From Desulfobulbaceae bacterium UBA2273 (GTDB lineage Bacteria; Desulfobacterota; Desulfobulbia; Desulfobulbales; Desulfurivibrionaceae), in contig DDWZ01000029.1 in the NCBI GenBank assembly GCA_002347095.1, positions 124,001 to 188,000 on the forward strand: DNA of 64,000 bases, in the 5' to 3' direction. The notes beneath the pieces were generated by a model. The model saw only the letters and a program-made list of their open reading frames with translations, was not told where the DNA came from and did no database searches. Shown here piece by piece: positions 1 through 9,783 of the stretch. The position numbers and the translations under genes were made by a program. The stretch's first letter is position 1. The number at the start of each line of letters is the position of its first letter.

Positions 1-1
1 G

Positions 2-529
2 CAGCAGGTGAAGACCCTGGTCAGCACCCTGCAGACAAAGGTTGAGACTCACGTTGCAGCAGAGATCGATAAGGCCAAGGAAACCGTTGCCGCTCTCAAA
101 GACCGCCTGTGCGGGATGGCTGAATTTAACTCCCTGAGCGGCGATCAGCAGGAGCAGATTACCCGGCCGTTCAATGAGTTTGCTACTGCTATTGAAAATC
201 AGAAATTGATCGCCGTCATTTGTGATACCCTGCGCCGTTTTGAGGAATCTGACTATCAGCGCCTACTGTCGCAAATGGCTTCTTGGGCACAACCTACACC
301 GCAGCCTAAGACATCCCCCAAAGATAAAAAAGCTTCCGGCTTCTCTCCTGAGACATCAGTCACGACAGAGACTAAGGAACCTGCCATTGAATATGTGTCC
401 ACCCGGGCTGTTCCTGTCGCCTTTGATAAGGCTTGGCTGGCCGACGAGACCGATGTGGATCGTTACCTACAATCCATGAAAAAGGCGCTGCTGGACGAAA
501 TCCGCAAGGGCAAACGAATCCAAATCTAG
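2..529 (+). CDS. brxC: BREX P-loop protein BrxC, C-terminal part (5' end outside window)
   Basis: The reading frame is open from the first bases of the window and ends at a TAG at 527-529, so about 175 residues of the C-terminus are visible. They are mostly charged helices followed by a Pro/Lys/Thr-rich linker and a conserved-looking end containing FDKAWLADETDVDRYLQSM. The identification rests on position: it is followed by an ATPase-like accessory gene, pglX, pglZ and brxL in type 1 BREX order, where the roughly 1200-residue ATPase BrxC/PglY always precedes pglX. The P-loop itself is not in the window. BrxC is an ATPase core component needed for BREX methylation and phage exclusion. A GTG at position 8 is internal, not a start. 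Fairly sure from context, less so from the sequence alone. Confidence 0.7.
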   Translation, partial: QQVKTLVSTLQTKVETHVAAEIDKAKETVAALKDRLCGMAEFNSLSGDQQEQITRPFNEFATAIENQKLIAVICDTLRRFEESDYQRLLSQMASWAQPTPQPKTSPKDKKASGFSPETSVTTETKEPAIEYVSTRAVPVAFDKAWLADETDVDRYLQSMKKALLDEIRKGKRIQI

Positions 530-538
530 GACTTAGTG

Positions 539-2209
539 ATGAACGAGAACGAACACCAGATTCTTGAGCGTATCCAGCAAGGCGAAAGCCTTGTGCTGGA
601 GTTCAAGAGTGATCTCAAATGTCTGCCCGACCGCGAGCTGATTGCGGCCGTGGTTGCCTTGGCCAATACCGAGGGTGGCGACCTGCTGCTCGGCGTTGAG
701 GACGATGGCGCCATCACCGGCCTGCACGTCAATCACGCAAGCCTTGCCGGGTTGCCCGCCCTAATCGCCAATCGAACCAACCCCGCCATCTCCGTCAGGG
801 TAGAACCCATTACGGTGCAAGGCCATCACATTGCCCGAATTTTCGTACCCAAGGCCCGGCAACTGGTCTCCACCTCCGAGGGCCTTTTGCTTCGCCGCCG
901 CTTGAAACTGGATGGGACGCCGGAAGCTGTTCCTTTTTACCCCCATGAGTTCATCCAGCGCCAATCCTCACTCGGCCTGGTTGACCCCTCCGCCATGCCG
1001 GTGGAGGGTGTCGCCGTTGATCTGCTCGATCCCTTGCAGCGGCTGCGTATTCGCAACGCCATCAAGAAGTACGGCGGCGACCAGTCTTTGCTGGCACTGG
1101 CGGACAACGAACTGGATGGCGCCCTTGGTCTGTGTAAGGAGCACAATGGACAACGCTGCCCGACCGTGGCCGGCCTCCTGATGCTTGGAACGGAAGAATT
1201 GCTCCGTCAGCACATTCCTGCCTATGAGGTTGCCTTTCAGGTGCTTCAGGGAACCGATGTCAAGGTCAATGAATTTTATCGAAAGCCGCTGCTGGAAACC
1301 TTTGAGGAGGTCGAGCTTCTTTTCAAGGCGCGGGTGGAGGAGGAAGAGATCCAGGTAGGGCTTTTCCGGGTACCCATTCCCAACTATGACCGCCGCGCCT
1401 TCCGCGAGGCCTTTGTCAATGCGTTGGTGCATCGGGATTTCAGCCGTCTGGGAGCCGTGCATGTTAAGATCGGCGATGACGGCCTTTCTATCAGCAACCC
1501 CGGCGGCTTCGTCGATGGCGTGACCTTGGAAAATCTCCTCGTTGCTGATCCGCGCTCACGTAACCCACTGTTGGCCGATGTGATTAAGCGCATTGGTTTG
1601 GCCGAGCGCACCGGGCGCGGCATCGACCGCATCTATGAAGGCATGCTACGCTATGGTCGGCCTGCCCCGGATTACTCCATGTCCAACGCCTTCACCGTTA
1701 GCGTGCACATGGCTAATACCGCCGCTGACCTCGAATTTCTCAAGATGGTGGTGGAGCATGCCGACAAACTCGGCAATATGCCGATTGATTCCCTGATTAT
1801 CCTCTCCCGCCTGCGCGGAGAACGGCGATTGACCACCCTCGACCTTGTCCCCTCGGTGCAGAAGTCAGAGGCCTTTGTCCGGGCGACCCTCGAAAAGCTG
1901 GTTGAAACCGGCTTTCTCGAATCGCATGGAACCGGACGAGGCCGAACGTACACTCTCAGTGTGGCTCTCTACCTGAGGGCTGGAAAGAAATCGGAGTACA
2001 TCCGGCAGGCCGGTTTTAATCCCATCCAGCAGGAACAAATGGTGCTTAGCTATATCGACAAGCACGGATCAATTAAGCGGGCCGATGTGGCGGATCTTTG
2101 CCATTTGACGCCACCCCAGGCCTACCACCTTCTCAAGCGCCTTAAAGACCAAGGGACAATCAAGAAAAACGGCGAGCGACGATATGCGACCTATACACGG
2201 CACCAATAG
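539..2209 (+). CDS. AlbA_2 / HATPase-type putative transcriptional regulator in BREX locus
   Basis: A 556-residue protein. Residues about 10-125 match the Schlafen AlbA_2 type (ESLVLEFKSD, then ALANTEGGDLLLGVEDDG). The middle has a GHKL-ATPase-like block (FREAFVNALVHRDF, then ISNPGGF). The last 170 residues look like paired winged helices (LTTLDLVPSVQKSEAFVRATL; ADVCHLTPPQAYHLLKRL). Proteins of this layout are annotated as RecG-like ATP-binding or DNA-binding regulators. I chose the ATG at 539 over the adjacent GTG at 536 because TAGGA lies about 8 bases upstream. It starts 9 bp after brxC and is followed by repeated TATACACG boxes that begin inside its own 3' end, suggesting it may bind them and control pglX. 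That role is inference; the domain call is solid. Confidence 0.75.
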   Translation: MNENEHQILERIQQGESLVLEFKSDLKCLPDRELIAAVVALANTEGGDLLLGVEDDGAITGLHVNHASLAGLPALIANRTNPAISVRVEPITVQGHHIARIFVPKARQLVSTSEGLLLRRRLKLDGTPEAVPFYPHEFIQRQSSLGLVDPSAMPVEGVAVDLLDPLQRLRIRNAIKKYGGDQSLLALADNELDGALGLCKEHNGQRCPTVAGLLMLGTEELLRQHIPAYEVAFQVLQGTDVKVNEFYRKPLLETFEEVELLFKARVEEEEIQVGLFRVPIPNYDRRAFREAFVNALVHRDFSRLGAVHVKIGDDGLSISNPGGFVDGVTLENLLVADPRSRNPLLADVIKRIGLAERTGRGIDRIYEGMLRYGRPAPDYSMSNAFTVSVHMANTAADLEFLKMVVEHADKLGNMPIDSLIILSRLRGERRLTTLDLVPSVQKSEAFVRATLEKLVETGFLESHGTGRGRTYTLSVALYLRAGKKSEYIRQAGFNPIQQEQMVLSYIDKHGSIKRADVADLCHLTPPQAYHLLKRLKDQGTIKKNGERRYATYTRHQ

Positions 2210-2261
2210 TCTATACACGCCGTGTTTTGATTCTATACACGCGTGCATGGGGCCGTGTATA
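2191..2261. promoter_or_regulatory. Cluster of TATACACG repeats upstream of pglX
   Basis: CTATACACG occurs as direct copies at 2191, 2211 and 2233, and as an inverted copy (CGTGTATA) at 2254-2261. The direct copies are 20 and 22 bp apart, about two helical turns, so a bound protein would sit on one face of the DNA. The first copy is inside the 3' end of the AlbA_2 gene and the rest are in the 276-bp gap before pglX. This arrangement is typical of an operator array. The rest of the gap to 2485 holds no gene I can support. Confidence 0.5.
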
Positions 2262-2485
2262 AATCGGTCGCGATGATCAGCACCAGTGAATTCACACCCG
2301 AACCAGGGACCAAGTCGGGACCAGGTTGAAATGCTTCGCAACTGCCGGTGGAAAAGGCGATTGGGGAACAGCTCTTGAAAGGGTTCGATTTATGAGCGGA
2401 GCGCATAGGTTTTGAGCCGACTCATAACAGGCTCATAACGAATTAATCGGCTTGCCGTGTATTCCACGGATAAAGGATCTTGGTA

Positions 2486-5400
2486 ATGGAAACCTCCAAA
2501 CTCAAAAAATTCGCCCAGCTCGCTCGGCGGACCCTGATCGAACAGGTTTCCACCAAGCTGGCGCTGGTGTTGGCTGAAGGTAGTGCGGCGCGGCGTGAAA
2601 GCGTGGAAGCGATCAAGAAGCTCGAAGAGGTGATCCAACAGCATGGTAAGGAGCAGGTCATCGAACGGGTGGCCTACATCTGGTTCAACCGCCTCTGCGC
2701 CCTGCGCTTCATGGATGTGAATCGCTACACCCGCATCGGCGTGGTCTCGCCTGCCGATGGGCAGTTCCAGCCGGAGATCCTGGCCGAGGCCAAGATGGGC
2801 CATATCGACGAAGAGATGGTGCCCGAGATGACCAGGCAGCAGATTTTTGCCCTGCTGAACGGTAAAGCACCGAGCCATGATCCGCAAGGAGAAGTCTACC
2901 GTTTGTTGTTGGTGGCCGCCTGCAACGATTGGAACCGGGCCATGCCTTTCCTGTTCGGGCGGATCGACGATTACACCGAACTGCTGATGCCCGACGATCT
3001 GCTCTCAGGCAACTCCATCCTAGCCTATACCCGTGAGGCGATGACGCCGGATGCCTGCGAAGATGTCGAGGTGATCGGTTGGCTCTACCAGTTCTACATC
3101 TCTGAGAAGAAGGATGAGGTGTTCGACGGCCTGAAGAAGAACAAGAAGATCACGCCCGAAAACATCCCCGCCGCCACCCAGCTCTTCACCCCGCACTGGA
3201 TCGTCCGCTACCTGGTGGAAAACTCCCTCGGCCGTCTGTGGCTGCTCAATCGCTCTGGCTCGAAGCTGGTTGAGCAGATGGACTACTACATCAAGCCCGA
3301 ACAGGCCGAGACGGACTTCCTGCGCATCGGAAAGCCGGAAGAGATCAGGATCTGCGACCCGGCCTGCGGCTCCGGCCACATGCTCACCTATGCTTTTGAC
3401 CTGCTCTACGCCATTTACGAGGAGGAAGGCTACGAACCTGCCGAGATCCCTGAGAAGATCCTCACAAATAACCTCTACGGCATCGAGATCGATGAACGCG
3501 CCGGGGAGCTGGCCGCCTTCGCTCTGACCATGAAGGCCCGCGCCAAACAGCGCCGGTTCTTCAACAAGGGTGTCAAGCCGAACATCTGCGTGCTGGAGAA
3601 CGTCCGGTTCGACGAGGGTGAGCTGAAGATCTACATGGACTTTGTCGGGCGCGATTTGTTCATTGCCCCGTTGCAAACCACCCTGCGCCAGTTCGAAGAG
3701 GCCAACAACTTTGGCTCCCTGATCCGCCCCGATGTCACCGACGTGGACGGCATGCTCAGGATTCTGGAGTCAAAAAACGTCTCGGGGCAGCTGTTTATCA
3801 GTATGACTCATCAGAAGGTTCTGCAAGCCCTGCGGCAGGCCGATTACTTGAGCCCGAAATACCATGTGGTGATTGCCAATCCGCCTTATATGGGTGGTAG
3901 GAACATGAACGGCCGGTTAGCTGGATGGCTGAAAGACAACTATGCCGATGTGAAGTCCGATCTATTTTCTGCATTCTTCGTTCGCAATACGGAACTATCG
4001 TTGCCGAAAGGGCAGCTAGGGTTTATGTCACCATTCGTTTGGATGTTCATTTCGTCCTACGAAAAACTGCGCAGTTTCTTGATTAATCAAAAGACGATTA
4101 CTTCTCTCGTGCAATTGGAGTATTCAGGTTTCGATGGTGCGACAGTGCCAATCTGCACATTTACAATTGAAAACACACATCGTCCTGACTTTAAAGGTGG
4201 CTACATTCGATTGTCGAACTTTAGAGGTTCTGAAAATCAGGCCCCGAAAACGCTGGAAGCTATTAATAACCCGGAATGTGATTGGTTCTTCCGAGCCTCT
4301 GCCGCTAATTATAAGAAAATTCCGGGTTGCCCAATTTCCTATGATATGCCAGAGAAGCTAATAGAACAGTATGAGAAGGATGACCTTTTAAGGAATTATG
4401 TGGATGCGAAATCTGGCCAGAATACAGGTGACAATAGCAGGTTTGTAAAATTCTGGTTTGAACCAAGCTTCTCAAATGTTGGCTTTGGTGCTGAGGCTTT
4501 GGAAGAAACCGAGTGTGATACCCCTAAATGGTACCCATATAACAAGGGGGGCGAATTTAGGAAGTGGTACGGTAATTTTGATAATGTCGTTAATTGGGCC
4601 AACAATGGTAGGGAAATAAAAGAATATGCAGTAATCAGGAACAATGGGGGGCATTGGTCAAGGTATATACAGAATCTCGATTATATGCTTCGAGAAGGTA
4701 TCACTTGGACTTTTATTAGTTCTTCTTACTTTGGTGCCAGATATACTCCTGCAGGCCATCTCTTTGACTACGCCGGATGTTCCGCATTTCCAAAAAATGG
4801 AAATCTCAAGAAGTATATCGGCTATTTTTGCTCAGGCGTGGCCCAATATATCCTTAAATTTATGAATCCGACTCTGAATTTACAGCCTGGAAATGTAAGC
4901 ACATTGCCAGAGCCAGTAATTCATGATTTGCGTGAACTTGAAGAAGACGTGGATGCACTAATTGCTTTGTCCAAAAAATCCTGGGATTCCATGGAAAGGT
5001 CTTGGGATTTTTTAAGGAACAGCTTGATTGAAAAATACTTGAACGGTGAGAGATTATCGTCTGTCTACAAACGGTTGCGAGATGAATGGTCAGAAGAGTT
5101 CAGCATTGCTATTGAATTAGAAAAACGAAACAAGAAACGTTTCATTGACTCATTCGACTTGAACGAAATAGTTTCATCTGAAGTGAATGCTGCTGAAGTC
5201 ACTCTAGACAGCAATCCTTACTATCGTTACGGCCACGAAAACAGCGCAGATGAGCTGGAGGCACTGCTGCTCTCCGATACCATGCGGGAGCTGGTTTCCT
5301 ATGCCGTGGGCTGCATGTTCGGCCGCTACGCGCTGGACAAGCCGGGGCTGATCCTGGCCAACCATGGCGAGACCATCGCGGACTATCTGAAACGGGTTCC

Positions 5401-6022
5401 GGAGCCCAGCTTTCCGGCCGATGATGACAACGTCATTCCCATGCTTGACGGGGACTGGTTCACCGACGACATCGCCGAGCGCTTCCGCAAGTTCCTTCGC
5501 GTGGCCTTTGGCGAGGAACACTACGCGGAGAACCTCCAATTCATCGAGAAGGCACTGGGTAAGAATGGCAAACCCCGCGACATCCGCGATTATTTCCTCA
5601 AGGATTTCTACAGCGACCATGTGAAGCGCTACAAGAAGCGCCCCATCTACTGGCTGTTCTCCAGCCCTAAGGGCAGCTTCAACGCCCTGATCTACATGCA
5701 CCGCTACCGCCCGGACACGGTCAGCGTGGTGCTCAACGACTACCTGCGCGAGTTCCGCACCAAGCTCACCTCCCACAAGAACCATCTGGAATCGGTGAGT
5801 ATCAGCGCCAGCGCATCCCAGGGCGAGAAGACCAAGGCCCTGAAGGAGATCGAAAAGAGCAACAAGATGATCGCCGAGATGGAGGAGTACGAGCGCGAGG
5901 TGCTCTACCCGCTGGCCACCGAACAGGTGGAGATCAATCTCGACGATGGAGTGAAGGTCAACTACCCCAAACTTGGCGCGGCCTTGAAGAAAATCGTCGG
6001 CCTGGATGCTGCCGATGAGTAA
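2486..6022 (+). CDS. pglX: BREX-1 adenine-specific DNA methyltransferase PglX
   Basis: A 1178-residue protein, the usual size for type 1 BREX PglX. The SAM-binding motif ICDPACGSGHM is near residue 290 and the catalytic motif IV, IANPPYMGG, near residue 463; together they mark an N6-adenine methyltransferase. The long C-terminal part would hold target recognition. PglX methylates one strand of a non-palindromic site, marking host DNA and supplying specificity to BREX. I place the start at ATG 2486, with AAGGA about 9 bases upstream, rather than the TTG at 2480. Codon use in the middle (about 3.9-5.2 kb) is visibly more AT-rich than the flanks, which fits an exchanged specificity region. The 3' end overlaps the next gene by 8 bp. 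Confidence 0.93.
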   Translation: METSKLKKFAQLARRTLIEQVSTKLALVLAEGSAARRESVEAIKKLEEVIQQHGKEQVIERVAYIWFNRLCALRFMDVNRYTRIGVVSPADGQFQPEILAEAKMGHIDEEMVPEMTRQQIFALLNGKAPSHDPQGEVYRLLLVAACNDWNRAMPFLFGRIDDYTELLMPDDLLSGNSILAYTREAMTPDACEDVEVIGWLYQFYISEKKDEVFDGLKKNKKITPENIPAATQLFTPHWIVRYLVENSLGRLWLLNRSGSKLVEQMDYYIKPEQAETDFLRIGKPEEIRICDPACGSGHMLTYAFDLLYAIYEEEGYEPAEIPEKILTNNLYGIEIDERAGELAAFALTMKARAKQRRFFNKGVKPNICVLENVRFDEGELKIYMDFVGRDLFIAPLQTTLRQFEEANNFGSLIRPDVTDVDGMLRILESKNVSGQLFISMTHQKVLQALRQADYLSPKYHVVIANPPYMGGRNMNGRLAGWLKDNYADVKSDLFSAFFVRNTELSLPKGQLGFMSPFVWMFISSYEKLRSFLINQKTITSLVQLEYSGFDGATVPICTFTIENTHRPDFKGGYIRLSNFRGSENQAPKTLEAINNPECDWFFRASAANYKKIPGCPISYDMPEKLIEQYEKDDLLRNYVDAKSGQNTGDNSRFVKFWFEPSFSNVGFGAEALEETECDTPKWYPYNKGGEFRKWYGNFDNVVNWANNGREIKEYAVIRNNGGHWSRYIQNLDYMLREGITWTFISSSYFGARYTPAGHLFDYAGCSAFPKNGNLKKYIGYFCSGVAQYILKFMNPTLNLQPGNVSTLPEPVIHDLRELEEDVDALIALSKKSWDSMERSWDFLRNSLIEKYLNGERLSSVYKRLRDEWSEEFSIAIELEKRNKKRFIDSFDLNEIVSSEVNAAEVTLDSNPYYRYGHENSADELEALLLSDTMRELVSYAVGCMFGRYALDKPGLILANHGETIADYLKRVPEPSFPADDDNVIPMLDGDWFTDDIAERFRKFLRVAFGEEHYAENLQFIEKALGKNGKPRDIRDYFLKDFYSDHVKRYKKRPIYWLFSSPKGSFNALIYMHRYRPDTVSVVLNDYLREFRTKLTSHKNHLESVSISASASQGEKTKALKEIEKSNKMIAEMEEYEREVLYPLATEQVEINLDDGVKVNYPKLGAALKKIVGLDAADE

Positions 6023-7274
6023 GGCTATTAAGTTCATCGCAGAGCAAGATCGACTTCTGCTCAAATACCAGCCTAGCGATATTCGAGACCCTCTTTATGT
6101 TGTGCGCAAGCTAGAAACAGAAGGTAGAGCCACAATAAGAAAAGTGTTCACCTTTGAAAGCACAGACTTGGTTGAACAAGTTGAATCGAATGAGTTCGAT
6201 GAAGGCGAGCGGACCTTTGTCTTTGGCATAGCCGAAGGCGATTATTTCCGAATCAGCCGCCGTATTCTTGGTCTCAAGCAAGACCTGTTACTTTGTAAGC
6301 AGATGCCACTTACTCACAAGATATTCATTGCCAATAGAGACATTTCCATTTTTGGCAGAATCGATGCGCTTGTTGATGAGCCTATCGTGGTAGGTGGCAA
6401 TGCGGATGTCGCAATTCCGCTAGAATCTTTTGATGAACTATTGGCAAACTTCCCAACCACCACGGAATTAACGCATTATGCGAGAGCCAGAGTAACCGGA
6501 GTTTTGAAAGATTACCTGGGTACCATGTCGGATGCTCAAATCAAGCTGGACAGCTATCTCAACCAGAAAAAGTCAATTCGGAATCGCTCGAAAATTGATT
6601 TCATCAAGGACTACGAACCGAAAAAGTTCGAGTATGTTCGAGATGAGATTCTGGCAATGCTGCGAGAGGTTGAGGCCACGCCGGATGCCTTCAAGGAGAA
6701 AGACTGGCAACGGCAGATTGTGGAATTCCTGCTGCTCATATTTCCCAAGTATGTGGCGGTTCTCGAAAACGTTCATATCAAGGATTTTTATTCTGCCTCT
6801 GCTAAAGCAACTGACCGTTTCATAGACCTGCTGTTGGTCGATGCGAATGGCAATGTGGATGTCATTGAAGTTAAGCGGCCGCGTCCACATCAGCTGCTTT
6901 CTAGAAATCCAGGATCTCGCGGTAATTATACCCCAAATGGCGAGCTGTCAGAGGCTGTCATGCAGGTTGAGAAGTATCTCTTCCACCTGAGTAAATGGGG
7001 GCGAGCCGGTGAGCGTGTCATTCAGGAAAAGCGCAAGGCCGAATTGCCCTCTGGCTTCGATATCAGGATTACCAATCCAAAAGCAATGCTCATTCTCGGG
7101 CGAGATAAAGATTTTGATGATAGACAAAAGTTCGATTTTGAAATTATTAAGCGAAAATACGCCAATATTGTCGACATCATGACGTATGACGATCTATTGC
7201 GCCGGTTGGACAATATCATCGCTATGATTCATCACAACTTTTCAAAATTGGGAACCATGGGGGGGCATGCATGA
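6015..7274 (+). CDS. DUF4263 (Shedu-like) PD-(D/E)XK nuclease inside the BREX operon
   Basis: A 419-residue protein. The C-terminal third carries a PD-(D/E)XK core: D271 in FIDLLLVD and E285-V-K287 in VIEVKRPRPHQL, followed by conserved LSEAVMQVEKYL and a later KAMLILGR block, as in the DUF4263 family to which the anti-phage nuclease SduA (Shedu) belongs. The N-terminal 200 residues show no motif I recognise and may sense or regulate. ATG 6015 is preferred to ATG 6006; both overlap the end of pglX. The stop overlaps the pglZ start (ATGA), so translation is coupled in the BREX operon. Accessory nucleases within BREX loci are known, but this gene is not part of the canonical six. Nuclease activity is inferred from motifs. 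Confidence 0.8.
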   Translation: MSKAIKFIAEQDRLLLKYQPSDIRDPLYVVRKLETEGRATIRKVFTFESTDLVEQVESNEFDEGERTFVFGIAEGDYFRISRRILGLKQDLLLCKQMPLTHKIFIANRDISIFGRIDALVDEPIVVGGNADVAIPLESFDELLANFPTTTELTHYARARVTGVLKDYLGTMSDAQIKLDSYLNQKKSIRNRSKIDFIKDYEPKKFEYVRDEILAMLREVEATPDAFKEKDWQRQIVEFLLLIFPKYVAVLENVHIKDFYSASAKATDRFIDLLLVDANGNVDVIEVKRPRPHQLLSRNPGSRGNYTPNGELSEAVMQVEKYLFHLSKWGRAGERVIQEKRKAELPSGFDIRITNPKAMLILGRDKDFDDRQKFDFEIIKRKYANIVDIMTYDDLLRRLDNIIAMIHHNFSKLGTMGGHA

Positions 7275-9769
7275 ACGAACGCATAGCCCAGGCCCTGATC
7301 AATCTCTTTGACCGCCACCGCATCGTCTTCTGGTACGACGTCAAGCACGAGCTGCGTGACGACTTCGAGGCCCTATCGCTACCCGGCATTGAAAAGCTGG
7401 AAGTCTCCAACAACGAATACTGCCTCAAATATCGCATTCTGCGCGAACAACCGGAGCAGAAGTTTCTGCTCTACCGCGAAGGGCCGCAGCCTGCGGATCT
7501 TGATAACTGGTTGCTGGATGTGCAACTGGGCCAAGGTGAGTTTCGCACCGACCAGGTGGGAATCTGGCTCTCGGAGCTGGAGCTCACCCTGGATTTTGCT
7601 GAGGTGGTGCAGGCACATGCTGAGTTTTACCGGGCGATGAAACGGAAGGAGGGCTTGAAGCGGCTGCTCAAGAAAGACGACACGCAAGGCATGATCCGCC
7701 TCAAAATGCTGGCGGTATGTGCGGGCAGCGAACCACGCATGGATGCTGTGACGGAAAGCTTGCTGCAGGAGTTGGCCGATGGCCGCGACGACAAGGTCAA
7801 GCTGATTGGGCGCTGCGGGCTGGATGGTTTCCTGTGGGAACAAATGACCCGCTGCTATGGATACAAGTCAGACGAGCCGGCCATTCGCGATTTTGGTATC
7901 GATCTGTTCAAATCCTGTTATGCCATGGGCACTGATGGCCAGGTGCGGCTGACCAGCGATGCGCTGGTGTTCCTCAAGCGCTGGAAGGATAGCCGTCAGT
8001 TTGAGGCTGGATTCGAAACCCTCTCTGATGAATGCGCGGAGGTGTTGAATATCGAGCAAGATTTGGCCAAGCGTGATTTTCGTGAGCTGATCGAACTAGA
8101 TTACTTTCGCCTGATTGACCTGAAGATAATTAGTGACCTTGTTCGGGCCGTGGTATCGCGGACGGTATCCAGCGGAGACGTGGCGCTCTGGGTGCGTCAA
8201 CGGCGGCAGGGCCACTGGTACCGGGAATACCGGCATCTGTATGAAGCGGTCGACTTCGCGGCGCAATTTGTCAATGCCATGAGCGAGGCGAAACTTGACA
8301 TGGACAGCTTGGTGGATGGGGTGCAGCGCTATACCCGCTTCTGGTGTCAGCTGGATCAGCTTTACCGCAAGTTCACGTACCATGTGCGGATCTCGGGGCA
8401 GGCGTCGTTAATGGGCGCGTTGACCGACCAAATCGAGAACCTATACTCCAACAACTATCTCCTGAAGGTCAACGACCACTGGCAATCATTTGTGGACAAG
8501 GCCAACAAATGGGATGCCACGCCTATTCCTTTACAGAGAACCTTTTTCGAACACTGCGTTCGGCCATTTCTTAAGAAGGATAACAAGGTTTGCGTGATCA
8601 TCTCTGATGGCATGCGCTATGAGATCGGCGACGAATTGCTCGGCCTTATCCGCCAGGAGGACCGCTACAGTGCGGAGCTGGAGGCCTCACTGGCAATGCT
8701 GCCCAGCTACACTCAACTTGGTATGGCAGCGCTTCTGCCCAACAAAGAACTGGCGATTGCGGATAACGAAACCGGCACTGTGCTGGTGGATGGTCAGAGT
8801 TCGCAGGGGACCCCCAATCGCATCAAGATTCTCTGTCAGGCCAAAACTCAGAGGGCAACAGCGTGTAAGGCCGAAGAGCTAATGGCGTTAAAGGGGGATG
8901 ACTGCCGGGCGCTGGTGCGTGATCACGATGTGATCTATATCTACCACAACCGCATTGATGGCACTGGCGACAAGCGGGAGTCAGAAGAGCGGGTTTTTGA
9001 AGCGGTGGAAGAGACGCTACAGGAGCTGATCCGTTTGATCAAGAAGCTGAATAATGCCAATTTGTACAACTTCGTTGTGACATCGGACCATGGCTTCATC
9101 TACCAGAACCGCGCCATTGAGGAGAGTGACTTCTCCGGGGTCGATGCCGAGGGTGAATTGATTCTGTTCCGGGACCGCCGCTTCGTGCTCGGCAAAGGGC
9201 TGAAAGAGCTTCCCAGTCTGCGCAAGTTTACTCCAGCAGAGCTAGGCCTGGTTGGAGACGTGGAGGTGCAGATCCCCAAATCGATCAATCGTCTGCGTCT
9301 TAAGGGCTCCGGCAGTCGCTATGTTCACGGTGGCGCATCATTGCAGGAAGTAGTAATTCCGGTGCTTAAAATCAACAAGAAACGGCAGAGCGATGTCTCA
9401 ACCGTAGAGGTGGACATTCTCCGGGGTGCAAGCTCGGTGATCACCTCAGGCCAACTGGCCGTGGCGCTTTACCAGGCCGGGCCGGTCACTGACAAGGTGC
9501 AACCAAGAGTACTTCGGGCCGGCATCTACACCGAGGAAGGCGACCTGATCTCCGACAGTCATGACCTGACTTTCGATCTGACTTCGGACAACCCGAGGGA
9601 ACGGGAGCTGCAAGTGCGCTTCGTTCTCACCCGTAAGGCCGACGAAGCGAATGGCCAGGAGGTCATCTTGAAGTTGGAGGAAAAGCATGCCGGGACTTCA
9701 CATTACAAGGAGTATAAGTTGCTCCGATATCAGATGCGGCGTTCATTTACCAGTGATTTTGACTTTTAA
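7271..9769 (+). CDS. pglZ: BREX-1 phosphatase-like protein PglZ
   Basis: An 832-residue protein matching BREX-1 PglZ in length and layout. The alkaline-phosphatase-superfamily core is visible: CVIISDGMRYEIGDELL near residue 440 (metal/nucleophile strand), MLPSYTQLGMAALLP soon after, and VTSDHGFIYQNR near residue 600 (metal-binding Asp-His). PglZ is a core BREX component in all subtypes and is thought to act with PglX and BrxC. ATG overlaps the upstream DUF4263 stop by four bases, and brxL follows after 14 bp, so it sits mid-operon. No truncation or frameshift is evident. Confidence 0.92.
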   Translation: MNERIAQALINLFDRHRIVFWYDVKHELRDDFEALSLPGIEKLEVSNNEYCLKYRILREQPEQKFLLYREGPQPADLDNWLLDVQLGQGEFRTDQVGIWLSELELTLDFAEVVQAHAEFYRAMKRKEGLKRLLKKDDTQGMIRLKMLAVCAGSEPRMDAVTESLLQELADGRDDKVKLIGRCGLDGFLWEQMTRCYGYKSDEPAIRDFGIDLFKSCYAMGTDGQVRLTSDALVFLKRWKDSRQFEAGFETLSDECAEVLNIEQDLAKRDFRELIELDYFRLIDLKIISDLVRAVVSRTVSSGDVALWVRQRRQGHWYREYRHLYEAVDFAAQFVNAMSEAKLDMDSLVDGVQRYTRFWCQLDQLYRKFTYHVRISGQASLMGALTDQIENLYSNNYLLKVNDHWQSFVDKANKWDATPIPLQRTFFEHCVRPFLKKDNKVCVIISDGMRYEIGDELLGLIRQEDRYSAELEASLAMLPSYTQLGMAALLPNKELAIADNETGTVLVDGQSSQGTPNRIKILCQAKTQRATACKAEELMALKGDDCRALVRDHDVIYIYHNRIDGTGDKRESEERVFEAVEETLQELIRLIKKLNNANLYNFVVTSDHGFIYQNRAIEESDFSGVDAEGELILFRDRRFVLGKGLKELPSLRKFTPAELGLVGDVEVQIPKSINRLRLKGSGSRYVHGGASLQEVVIPVLKINKKRQSDVSTVEVDILRGASSVITSGQLAVALYQAGPVTDKVQPRVLRAGIYTEEGDLISDSHDLTFDLTSDNPRERELQVRFVLTRKADEANGQEVILKLEEKHAGTSHYKEYKLLRYQMRRSFTSDFDF

Positions 9770-9783
9770 AGGACAGGCGACCG

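Noticed and set aside
5204..6064. 286-residue - strand ORF
   Set aside because: Antisense to the 3' end of pglX.
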